DNA of 6,398 nucleotides, taken from the NCBI GenBank assembly GCA_013298205.1, contig JAAFJZ010000149.1, forward strand, positions 1 through 6,398, written 5' to 3'. The notes beneath the pieces are model-generated. The model saw only the letters and a program-made list of their open reading frames with translations, had not been told where the DNA came from and ran no database searches. How positions within the stretch are numbered: the first letter of the stretch is position 1; every line of letters starts with the position of its first letter. The translations under genes and the position numbers were made by a program. This document shows, piece after piece, positions 1 through 6,398 of the stretch. Source of the stretch: Cytophagales bacterium (lineage in GTDB: Bacteria; Bacteroidota; Bacteroidia; Cytophagales; UBA9547).

Positions 1-244
1 TAATTGGAATTTTATTGTTTAAATATTAAATCAAAAATACCTTTAAGTATTGAAAATCAAAATGATTAAGGCTATTTTAAAATTATTGGTTTTAAAATAT
101 TATTGAAAAAAATTAGGATTAGTCAAATGCCTCATTCATTATTTTAGATATATTTTTAATCAAGTGTTGACAAATTTTTCTAAAAATGTTATATAAATGG
201 AATTTAACTTGAATAAACTCCATTTGCATTCAAAACATTTCATT
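1..244. other. AT-rich non-coding stretch at the left edge
   Basis: No open reading frame with recognisable content is visible on either strand. Apart from the weak hairpin at 195-225, I see no RNA gene, tandem repeat or insertion-sequence end. It is probably the spacer between the kinase pseudogene and a gene outside the window. Confidence 0.6.
195..225 (-). terminator. Possible weak terminator after the sugar-kinase pseudogene
   Basis: An inverted repeat pairs AAATGGA (195-201) with TCCATTT (219-225). After one mismatch (202/218) it continues with TTTA (203-206) and TAAA (214-217), leaving a 7-base loop. It lies 20 bp beyond the stop of the minus-strand kinase, where a terminator for the fabD-kinase transcript would be expected. 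On the minus strand the sequence after the hairpin is only partly T-rich and the stem is AT-rich, so this is a weak candidate. Confidence 0.3.
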
Positions 245-1688
245 TTACAAATTCATTTTCCAATTGCTATAACACTCAGCATAAAGTTTTTCCTTCTCTT
301 TGTTAGGTTCTAAAGCGTATTTTAAAGAAAGCCCTACAAATGCTTCTTTTTCACTTTTAAAATGCCCCAATCCCAAACCTGCAGCACGTGCAGCTCCTTG
401 TGCGCCATCGGTATCGTATAATTCTACACTTGCACCTGTAGTATTTACAAAGGCTTCTGAGAAAATAGGACTCAAAAACATGTTTGCGTTTCCTGCCCTT
501 ACTACATTTACATTCATGCCCATCGCTTTCATGATTTCTATACCATAATTCACTAAGCAAATCATTGATAGTGTGGATATTAAATTGTAAGCCTTCCATT
601 CTTGCGCCAGAATCTTGGTTGGAAAGCATGCGTTCTGCTCCATTACCAAAAGGGTAAATGCGAATTCCTTTGGCTCCGATTTCAGATTGAGAAGCCATCT
701 CGTTAAGCTCAGGATAAGAAAGCAATTCTTTGCGACTTGCCAATCTCCTCATCCAGCTATTGGCTATACCTGTACCGTTTACACAAAGTAAAATTCCGAT
801 TCTTTTGTCATTGGCTTTGTGGTTTACGTGTGCAAAATTATTTACCCTCGATTGTGGGTCGTAATTGGTTTGCTTGTTTACGCCATACACAACCCCTGAA
901 GTTCCTGCTGTGGCTGCAATTTCCCCTGGGTGTAGTACTTGAAGCGAAAATGCATTATTAGGTTGATCTCCCGCACGATAAGTGATAGGAATTCCTAATG
1001 GTAAACCCAACAAATGAGCAACCGATTCTTGCAGTGTAGCTTGAACTTTGAAGTTGTCGGTAATTTCTGGAATTAGACTGCTATCTATTCCATAATGTTT
1101 GAGCAAATCAGTGGCAATGGTTTCTTGAGCAAAATCCCAAAGAATGCCTTCAGAAAGTCCGGTGATGGTAGTTTGGATTTTACCAGAAAGCAAATAGGCT
1201 ATATAATCGCCTGGTAACATGATTTTATGAATTTGTTCATAAATTTTGGGCTCATTTTCTTTTACCCATTTCAGTTTAGAAGCGGTAAAGTTCCCTGGAG
1301 AATTAAGGTAATGGTGCAAGCAAAAGTTTTTTCCCATTTCCTCCAAAGCATGGTTGCCAATGCTTACTGCACGGCTATCACACCAAATGATTGAGTTTCG
1401 TAAAGGTTTTCCCTCTTTATTTACGGCTACCAAACCATGCATTTGATATGAAATGCCAATAGCAGAAATTTGTTCTTTGTGTTTGAAATCTTTTAAGATG
1501 ATAGCCGTAGCTTTTACCAAATGTTCCCACCAAGTGTGAGGATCTTGCTCTGCCCAACCCGCTTGAAGAGCCAAAATAGGCAATTCTGTGTCTGGAGAGG
1601 TAGCAGAAGCGACTGTTTTACCTGTTTGTCCGTCTAAGAGGCAAGCTTTTACAGAAGAGCTGCCAATGTCATAACCAATAAAATACAT
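245..1688 (-). pseudogene. xylB: Xylulokinase-type FGGY sugar kinase, disrupted by a small frameshifting deletion
   Basis: The intact family phosphorylates D-xylulose with ATP in the cytoplasm, after xylose isomerase and before the pentose phosphate pathway. Seen here: the N-terminal phosphate loop with D7 (DIGSSSVK), the sugar-binding QMHG at 82-85, WCDSR at 102-106, the LPGDY motif at 158-162, the catalytic-base candidate D241 in AGDQPNNA, and the second phosphate motif TAGTSG at 260-265. After residue 378 (near base 555) the frame becomes nonsense and stops at 357. The true C-terminus resumes in another frame at NYGIEIM (near 550) and runs about 100 residues to 247, including the conserved AGNANMFLSP and DTDGAQGAARAAGLG stretches. 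Compared from memory with Bacteroidota homologs, the RAxQEGIxF helix is absent, so about 29 bases are missing. The start is 29 bp after fabD, so the two were probably co-transcribed. No xylA is adjacent. Substrate assignment within FGGY is by resemblance only. Confidence 0.88.
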
Positions 1689-1717
1689 ATAAATTTAAAA
1701 TTTTTATTTGTGAGCAA

Positions 1718-2608
1718 TTATATTTCTACTGCCAAAGCCTCTGACTCTGGGCTTATTTTTTTTACCAATCCTTGCAAAACTTTGCCTGGTCCACATTCTA
1801 TAAAAGTTTGCGCACCATTTTTATTCATTTCTTTTACTGATTCCGTCCATCTTACAGGTGAAGTAAGTTGAGCGACAAGGTTTGACTTGATTTTTTCTGT
1901 TTCGGTATAAGCCTTGGCATCTACATTTTGGTAAATAGGGCAAATAGGCGTTTGAAAAGTTGTGTTTTCTACCGAATTTTTAAGTTCAGCTACGGCAGGA
2001 AGCATCAAAGGTGAATGAAAAGCACCACCAACAGGAAGCACCAATGCTCTTTTTGCCCCAGCTTCCTTCATCGCAATGCAGGCGGCTTCAATTCCTTTTA
2101 CACTTCCAGAAATTACGAGCTGACCTGGGCAATTGTAATTGGCAGAAACCACTACTTCATTCGTAGTTTCTTGTATTTGTTTGCATAAAGCATCTACTTT
2201 GTCATCGTCTAAAGCCAAAATAGCTGCCATTGTGCCAGAGCTGGTTTCGCAAGCTTTTTGCATTGCCATGGCACGCTTGGCTACCAATTTGAGTCCATCT
2301 TCAAAAGAAATAGCATTTACGGCTGCTAGAGCAGAAAACTCTCCTAAAGAATGACCTGCTACCATATCTGGGGCAAAGTTTTGGGCTAATTTTGCTAAAA
2401 TTACAGAATGAATATAAATGGCTGGCTGTGTTACTTTGGTTTGTTTGAGGTCTTCTTCCGTGCCTTCAAACATGATTTGGCTTATTTTAAACCCTAAAAT
2501 ATCGTCTGCGGTATCAAACATTTTTTTTGCTAGAGGAAATTTCTCATACAAATCTTTACCCATACCTACGTATTGAGAGCCTTGTCCTGGGAAAATATAT
2601 GCTTTCAT
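1718..2608 (-). CDS. fabD: Malonyl-CoA:acyl carrier protein transacylase FabD
   Basis: Transfers the malonyl group from malonyl-CoA to acyl carrier protein, supplying the extender unit for type II fatty-acid synthesis in the cytoplasm. At 296 residues it is close to the usual family length (about 300). All signatures are visible: FPGQGSQ at 6-12 with the oxyanion-hole Q9, the nucleophile S87 in GHSLGE (85-90), R112 that binds the malonyl carboxylate, NYNCPGQ at 157-163, the catalytic partner H198 in AFHSP, and Q247 just before TSPVRW. The ECGPG motif at 271-275 closes the domain. The chosen ATG follows a TAGTTTTG -7 element by about 25 bp, which supports this start. There is no Shine-Dalgarno sequence, as is normal in Bacteroidota. 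It is transcribed away from the small gene to its right and probably reads on into the damaged sugar kinase. No other fatty-acid genes are in the window. Confidence 0.97.
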   Translation of the reverse strand: MKAYIFPGQGSQYVGMGKDLYEKFPLAKKMFDTADDILGFKISQIMFEGTEEDLKQTKVTQPAIYIHSVILAKLAQNFAPDMVAGHSLGEFSALAAVNAISFEDGLKLVAKRAMAMQKACETSSGTMAAILALDDDKVDALCKQIQETTNEVVVSANYNCPGQLVISGSVKGIEAACIAMKEAGAKRALVLPVGGAFHSPLMLPAVAELKNSVENTTFQTPICPIYQNVDAKAYTETEKIKSNLVAQLTSPVRWTESVKEMNKNGAQTFIECGPGKVLQGLVKKISPESEALAVEI

Positions 2609-2633
2609 ATTATTTAATAATAAATTTAATTTG

Positions 2634-2641
2634 CAAAACTA
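2634..2641 (-). promoter_or_regulatory. -7 element of the fabD promoter
   Basis: The minus strand reads TAGTTTTG here, an exact match to the Bacteroidota sigma-factor -7 consensus TAnnTTTG. Transcription would start near 2627, giving a leader of about 20 bases before the fabD ATG. No TTG or TTTG is found at the expected -33 spacing, so only half of the promoter is supported by sequence. Confidence 0.6.
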
Positions 2642-2696
2642 AGCCAAATAAAAAATATCATACGGTTTAAACGAAAAAAAACACAAGATTTATTGA

Positions 2697-2704
2697 TACT
2701 TTTG
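2697..2704 (+). promoter_or_regulatory. -7 element of the promoter for the small secreted-protein gene
   Basis: TACTTTTG matches TAnnTTTG exactly and lies back to back with the fabD element, 55 bp apart. Transcription would begin near 2711. The last base of the element is the first base of the most upstream GTG codon of the following frame, so that GTG would not be in the transcript. No good -33 TTG is visible at 19-21 bp upstream; that region is an A-tract. Confidence 0.55.
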
Positions 2705-2724
2705 TGAAAATCATTTGTGCAGTA

Positions 2725-2967
2725 ATGAAAATATCTTTCTTTTCTTTTATTATCATTCTTTTCTTTTGTTCTTGGTGCAAAATGAAAAAAAAAGACATCT
2801 CTGATTCTTCATTTAGAATTAGGGTAAACACGAATAATGTAGAAGATGCAGATTCGAGTGAAATGGTACAAACAACCGAACCTTTAAATAAATCTAAAAA
2901 GAGAGATCAATATAAAGAAAATGAAAGCACAGTAGATGTTCTGCCTGTCGAAATGGATAGCCAATAA
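2725..2967 (+). CDS. Small secreted or membrane-anchored protein of unknown function
   Basis: I do not recognise this protein. From the ATG at 2725 it has 80 residues: a lysine at position 2, a hydrophobic stretch at about 3-14 (rich in F and I), cysteines at 15 and 18, then a very polar tail full of Lys, Asp, Glu, Ser and Asn with no obvious fold. This is the layout of a signal peptide or signal anchor. C15 or C18 might be a lipidation site, but neither LFFC nor CSWC is a proper lipobox, so a lipoprotein is only a possibility. The frame is also open upstream from a GTG at 2704 (87 residues). I prefer the ATG because the GTG overlaps a perfect -7 promoter element and because starting at the ATG puts the charged residue and hydrophobic core where a signal peptide has them. 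Its stop is 111 bp before xerC, which has its own promoter. Short length and biased composition leave some doubt that it is translated. Confidence 0.6.
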   Translation: MKISFFSFIIILFFCSWCKMKKKDISDSSFRIRVNTNNVEDADSSEMVQTTEPLNKSKKRDQYKENESTVDVLPVEMDSQ

Positions 2968-3003
2968 TTTTTTTATTCATCCTAATATCTAAGTATTTTA
3001 TTG

Positions 3004-3035
3004 TTGTTATTTTAAATAAAAACTATATAATTTTG
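3004..3035 (+). promoter_or_regulatory. Promoter of xerC-hpf, Bacteroidota type
   Basis: A -33 TTG at 3004-3006 is followed, after 21 bp, by a perfect -7 element TAATTTTG at 3028-3035. Both the motifs and the spacing fit the TTG-N19-21-TAnnTTTG consensus. Transcription would start near 3041, leaving a leader of about 38 bases before the xerC ATG. It is the most complete promoter in the window. Confidence 0.7.
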
Positions 3036-3078
3036 AATTTAGATTTTCATATTCTATTTTGAATACAAAGCTTTTTAT

Positions 3079-3966
3079 ATGGTAGAAAAATTTGTTGCAT
3101 ATCTTACATTTGAAAAAAGATATAGTCCGCATACTATATTGGCTTATGAACGAGATTTAGCGTTTTTTCAAGAGTTTTTAAAAGAGAAATACCTAATCGA
3201 TTCTTTAAAGACCATAGACCACCACAAAATAAGAGCTTGGGTACTTTTTCAAATGCAAAATAAGCATGACAATAAAAGTATAAATAGACGCATAGCCTCT
3301 TTGCGAACTTTTTATAAGTTCCTCTTAAAATCTAAGGAAATAAATTTAGACCCTACTTTAAAAATTGTAGCACCCAAATTAAGTAAGAAGCTGCCCACTT
3401 TTTTGGAAGAAAAGGCCACAGAAGCATTATTTGATTTTTCTAAAATGGAATTTGGACTCGATTTTGAAGGACTTAGGGATAAATTAATTTTAGAATTGTT
3501 TTACGGCACAGGCATTCGCTTGTCAGAGCTCATTTCTTTAAAGTGGGACTCGATTCATATCAATTTATCGCAAATAAAAGTGATCGGAAAAGGCAATAAA
3601 GAACGCATAATTCCTATTCATAAAAATTTGATTAACAGTATTTTACACTATAATGAGGAAAAAAATAAGTTATTTGGTAGTAACTTAAAAACTTCTTTTG
3701 TCGTTACAAATGACGGAGAAGATTGTTACCCCATGTTGATATATAGAACGGTAAGAAAGTATTTGGGGAAGGTTACCACACAGGATAAAAAAAGTCCTCA
3801 TGTGCTTCGACATACCTTTGCTACACATTTGCTCAACAAAGGTGCCGATCTAAACGCAATCAAAGATTTGTTAGGGCATTCGAGTTTGGCATCCACCCAA
3901 GTTTACACGCACAACAGTTTTGAAAAATTAAAAAGTATTTTTGAAAATGCCCATCCTAGGGCTTAG
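3079..3966 (+). CDS. xerC: Tyrosine recombinase XerC (site-specific recombinase)
   Basis: Cuts and rejoins DNA at the chromosomal dif site together with a partner Xer protein, resolving chromosome dimers before cell division. The 295 residues match the usual Xer length. The N-terminal SAM-like DNA-binding domain covers about 1-85 (YSPHTILAYERDL at 15-27, INRRIASLRTFYKFL at 68-82). The catalytic domain covers about 105-290 with the complete active site: R147 (GTGIRLSE), K171 (IGKGNKER), H241 and R244 (HVLRHTFATH), H267 (LLGHSS) and the nucleophile Y276 (QVYTH). There is no Shine-Dalgarno sequence, but the start fits the promoter ending at 3035. The gene lies 30 bp before hpf, a pairing common in Bacteroidota, which supports a housekeeping Xer rather than a phage or transposon integrase. 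XerC versus XerD is chosen from context, because the sequence alone does not separate them. Confidence 0.92.
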   Translation: MVEKFVAYLTFEKRYSPHTILAYERDLAFFQEFLKEKYLIDSLKTIDHHKIRAWVLFQMQNKHDNKSINRRIASLRTFYKFLLKSKEINLDPTLKIVAPKLSKKLPTFLEEKATEALFDFSKMEFGLDFEGLRDKLILELFYGTGIRLSELISLKWDSIHINLSQIKVIGKGNKERIIPIHKNLINSILHYNEEKNKLFGSNLKTSFVVTNDGEDCYPMLIYRTVRKYLGKVTTQDKKSPHVLRHTFATHLLNKGADLNAIKDLLGHSSLASTQVYTHNSFEKLKSIFENAHPRA

Positions 3967-3996
3967 TAATAATGTTTAACCCTAAAATTAACAACT

Positions 3997-4299
3997 ATGA
4001 AATTACAAATTCAGTCTATCAAATTTGATGCCGATCAAAAATTACTTGATTTCGTTGATAGGAAAACCAACAAATTACATACATTTTATGACAAAATCAC
4101 GGGTGGTGATGTGTTTATGAGGTTAGACCAAGGGGAAAAGGTAGATAACAAAGTGATTGAGATTAAGCTTAGTATTCCAGGAACGACTATTTTCGCAAAA
4201 GAAAATGCAAAAAGCTTCGAAGCAGCCACCGATTTGGCTGTGGAAGCCCTAAAAGTGCAGCTTAAAAAATATAAAGACAAATTAATAGAAAGGGTATAA
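3997..4299 (+). CDS. hpf: Ribosome hibernation promoting factor, short form (HPF/RaiA family)
   Basis: Binds the 30S subunit in the decoding region and inactivates or dimerises ribosomes when growth slows. The protein has 100 residues, the length of short HPF/YfiA proteins, and lacks the extra C-terminal domain of long HPF. The order of predicted strands and helices fits the family: strand 2-9, helix 12-29 with DFVDRKTNKL, strands around 37-43, 52-60 and 63-69, and a final basic helix at 73-98. The helix motif AATDLAVEALKVQLKKYK (76-93) is the family signature, with lysines that contact rRNA. It starts 30 bp after xerC with no promoter of its own in the gap, so it is probably co-transcribed, and a strong terminator follows. 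In other Bacteroidota a tRNA cluster and tuf usually follow this gene; here they do not. Confidence 0.93.
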   Translation: MKLQIQSIKFDADQKLLDFVDRKTNKLHTFYDKITGGDVFMRLDQGEKVDNKVIEIKLSIPGTTIFAKENAKSFEAATDLAVEALKVQLKKYKDKLIERV

Positions 4300-4313
4300 A
4301 ATATTTCTCTTCA

Positions 4314-4358
4314 ATAAACAAAAAAGCCTTTCCATTTTGGATAGGCTTTTTTGTTTAT
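4314..4358 (+). terminator. Strong hairpin terminator after hpf
   Basis: Two arms, 4314-4334 and 4338-4358, pair over 21 positions with a single T-T mismatch (4330/4342) around a 3-base TTT loop. The core is AAGCCT...AGGCTT. The right arm carries the run of six T (4347-4352) and the left arm a run of six A, so it could stop transcription in either direction. It lies 15 bp after the hpf stop and ends the xerC-hpf unit. Confidence 0.9.
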
Positions 4359-4617
4359 AATCAATTAATTAAGCTTAAATTAATAAAATTAAAATACATT
4401 TATGTGCACATTTTCAAATTATAAAATTGCAGAATTCTTTTGCTTTATACTTATTACTTTATTTGAAGAAATATAAATCGACAACTCTTTTTCTTAATCA
4501 AGTGTAAATTAAATTAAACTTTATAAAAACGTGTAACTAAAATCAATTTGTTTTCTATTTTTATGAAGCAAATAAAAATTTAATCAAATTAAAGAAAAAA
4601 TTGCACATTGCATCCAA
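4359..4617. other. AT-rich intergenic region before the sensor kinase
   Basis: I see no coding sequence, tRNA or other RNA gene here. It contains a 10-base perfect palindrome ATGTGCACAT (4402-4411), whose half TGCACATT recurs at 4602-4609, just before the kinase start. It also contains an AT-rich imperfect palindrome centred on AAGCTT (4371-4376). Near matches to the -7 consensus (TTTATTTG at 4458, TCAATTTG at 4543) lack a correctly spaced -33 TTG, so I cannot place the kinase promoter. Confidence 0.55.
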
Positions 4618-6396
4618 ATGAAAGAATGGATATTTTTAATAGTATTTTTTTTTAACATCTTTTTGATAAAGGCTAATGAAATCGTGCTTAACGATACCAT
4701 TAACACATCTATTAGCAACAAAGTATTAATAGAAAACAATGGAAAATTTGTTCTTAATACTGTAAAACAAGAAGTAGATTTTGGGTTCAAACATACCAAA
4801 GGAATATGCAAATTTATTCTTTCAAACCATGGAAAATCTCAAAATTATATCATTTCAATTCAACAATCGAGAGTAGACTTTGTGCAACTTTTTGTAAAAA
4901 GAGCGAATGGACTTTGGGATACTTTGCCTATTATAAACAAGGCAATTGGCTTTTTTGAAAGACCTATAAAAAGTATAGATTTTTGTTACCCTATATTCCT
5001 AAAAGAAGGAGAAACCATAACTTGCTTACTCAAAAGTGGACGAGAATTTGGAAATCATGCCTGTGTAATTAAAATTAATTCGATTTACAGTTTTGAAAAC
5101 TACAATACTTTTCTTATTTCTTACATATCATTTGTTTCAGGAATTTGTCTCGTTGTAAGTTTAGCTGGGTTTTTCTTGTTTTTATTTCTTAAAAGCAAAA
5201 TGTATTTAGTGTACTGTGTTTATTGTTTTTTATCTTTTATTGTAACAACTTCAGATTCAGGTTTCTTTCATAGCTTTTTTCCTTCAAATTCTATTTTGTA
5301 TTTAAATAATAATATTACAAGCATAGCATTTTATTTGATAGTAGGCTGTCATATATTTTTAACAGTTGTATTACTTAGACTTAATAGTAAAGAATCCTAT
5401 ACTTTGTTTTATATAGGAAAATACATGTCTATATTTTTTGTACTAATGGGTTGTTTGCTGACTTTCCCTTTTATAGATGGCTATTTACGTTTTATCATAA
5501 TCAAAACTTCTTACTATATCGTTTTTGCGATGGATGTTTATATCTTAACAGCACTAATTATTAGTCTAAGTAAAAAACAACGCTTTGTTTACTTTTACCT
5601 TGCTGGATTTTTGTTTTCACTTATCGGAAGTACAATTTTAATATTAGCAAATCTAGGAGCAGTTGATGGGATTAATCAAGACTATAATATTGCTTATATA
5701 ATTCCGCTTATTGAAATTTTTTGTATGCTTATTGGTATCTCTTTTGAATTTTCAGATCAAAATAAAAAGTATATCAACACACAGATTCAATTATTAAAAG
5801 CTCAGAAAAGTGTAATTTCAATCCAAGACGAAGAACAAAAAAGGATTGCACAAGATCTGCACGATGGTATTGGGCAAGAACTTACGGTTTTAAAACGTTC
5901 ACTTAAAAAAAATAATCAAGAAACAAATTCAATAGATGCCATAATAAACGATGTGCGAAAAGTAAGTCGAGAATTATTTCCTGTAGCCTTAAAAAAAATG
6001 GATTTGAAAGATGCTATTGAAAATTTATGTGAACAACTCAATGAAGATCAAATTCTTTTTATTAGTTACGAAATTGAATATCCTAATAAATTACAAAAAG
6101 ACAGGGAATTACAAAGTTATCGTATAATTCAAGAATGCATTAATAATGCGATTAAACATGCTGAAGCACAAGCTGTTAAAATTGAAATGAATGTAATTTT
6201 TGAAACAACTCTTGAAATTAATATTAAAGACAATGGAAAAGGATTTGATGTAGAAAAAATTTTCAATAGTAATTCAAGCTTTGGCTTACATACCATTTCT
6301 AATCGTGTTATATCGCTCAATGGCGAGCTTAAAATTGACTCAGTTCCTAATAATGGGACGACTATTAATATTAAAATTCATATTCAAAATGTTTAA
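4618..6396 (+). CDS. 7TMR-DISM sensor histidine kinase (HisKA_3 / NarL-partner type)
   Basis: A membrane sensor that would autophosphorylate on histidine and pass the phosphate to a LuxR-type response regulator. The 592 residues show, in order: a signal peptide at about 1-19 (cleavage after LIKA); a periplasmic domain at about 20-160 resembling 7TMR-DISM extracellular domain 2 (beta-rich, often carbohydrate-related in this family); about seven membrane helices between 164 and 375; a short linker helix at 380-400; a HisKA_3 dimerisation domain with phospho-acceptor H415 (RIAQDLHDGIGQ) and the conserved RELFPVALKKMDL at 451-463; and an ATPase domain with N-box N510 (QECINNAIKHA), DNGKGFD at 538-544, FGLHTISNRV at 555-564 and a final GTT at 580-582. 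All key residues are present, so it should be active. The ligand cannot be read from the sequence. No regulator precedes it, and the window ends two bases after the stop. It is visibly more AT-rich than fabD. The first ATG is used and gives a proper signal peptide. Confidence 0.9.
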   Translation: MKEWIFLIVFFFNIFLIKANEIVLNDTINTSISNKVLIENNGKFVLNTVKQEVDFGFKHTKGICKFILSNHGKSQNYIISIQQSRVDFVQLFVKRANGLWDTLPIINKAIGFFERPIKSIDFCYPIFLKEGETITCLLKSGREFGNHACVIKINSIYSFENYNTFLISYISFVSGICLVVSLAGFFLFLFLKSKMYLVYCVYCFLSFIVTTSDSGFFHSFFPSNSILYLNNNITSIAFYLIVGCHIFLTVVLLRLNSKESYTLFYIGKYMSIFFVLMGCLLTFPFIDGYLRFIIIKTSYYIVFAMDVYILTALIISLSKKQRFVYFYLAGFLFSLIGSTILILANLGAVDGINQDYNIAYIIPLIEIFCMLIGISFEFSDQNKKYINTQIQLLKAQKSVISIQDEEQKRIAQDLHDGIGQELTVLKRSLKKNNQETNSIDAIINDVRKVSRELFPVALKKMDLKDAIENLCEQLNEDQILFISYEIEYPNKLQKDRELQSYRIIQECINNAIKHAEAQAVKIEMNVIFETTLEINIKDNGKGFDVEKIFNSNSSFGLHTISNRVISLNGELKIDSVPNNGTTINIKIHIQNV

Positions 6397-6398
6397 CT

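Noticed and set aside
167..195. TTGACA, 17 bp, then TATATA on the plus strand: an E. coli-like promoter pointing into the antisense of the kinase pseudogene.
   Set aside because: The primary sigma factor of Bacteroidota recognises TTG and TAnnTTTG instead. In DNA this AT-rich, such a match is easily due to chance, and no plus-strand gene follows.
300..548. An 82-codon open frame on the plus strand.
   Set aside because: It lies wholly opposite the conserved C-terminal part of the sugar kinase and has no recognisable protein features.
545..575. Programmed ribosomal frameshifting as an explanation for the two kinase frames.
   Set aside because: A conserved stretch of about ten residues is missing as well as the frame being changed, there is no slippery heptamer at the junction, and FGGY kinases are not known to use frameshifting.
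737..961. A 74-codon open frame on the plus strand.
   Set aside because: It is antisense to the well-conserved middle of the kinase, and the composition of its translation is not protein-like.
3079..3966. A phage or transposon integrase marking a mobile element.
   Set aside because: The protein has the compact length of a housekeeping Xer protein and is paired with hpf, and no attachment-site repeats, tRNA target or phage genes are nearby.
4363..4385. AT-rich imperfect palindrome around AAGCTT.
   Set aside because: The stem needs a bulge to extend past ten bases, is almost entirely A/T, and has no T-tract or neighbouring gene end to serve.

Overview
The window looks like chromosomal DNA from an AT-rich member of the Bacteroidota, most likely a flavobacterium. 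The support is the low GC content, the absence of Shine-Dalgarno sequences before the genes, promoter elements of the Bacteroidota type (TTG about 20 bases before TAnnTTTG), a 7TMR-DISM histidine kinase, and a xerC-hpf gene pair. It reads as ordinary core and housekeeping sequence. I see no mobile element, CRISPR array, tRNA or rRNA, and no convincing new multi-gene system.

Left part (1-2608), minus strand: fabD (malonyl-CoA:ACP transacylase, fatty-acid synthesis) is followed after 29 bp by a xylulokinase-type sugar kinase. The kinase is broken. About 29 bases encoding a conserved helix near its C-terminus appear to be missing, and the last ~100 codons lie in another frame. Positions 1-244 are non-coding and AT-rich, with one weak hairpin that could end the fabD-kinase transcript.

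Middle (2609-4358): a 95-bp divergent control region carries a back-to-back -7 element for each direction. It separates fabD from a small secreted or membrane-anchored protein of unknown function. Then come xerC (tyrosine recombinase for chromosome dimer resolution, with its own good promoter) and hpf (short ribosome hibernation factor). The last two are 30 bp apart and probably form an operon, which ends at a strong hairpin terminator.

Right part (4359-6398): about 260 bp of AT-rich non-coding DNA precedes a complete membrane sensor histidine kinase (signal peptide, 7TMR-DISM sensor, seven-helix membrane unit, HisKA_3, HATPase). The window ends two bases after its stop codon, so any partner response regulator lies outside.

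The observations most worth checking are the small deletion in the sugar kinase, the break of the usual xerC-hpf-tRNA-tuf gene order after hpf, and the start codon of the small protein, which overlaps its own promoter element.
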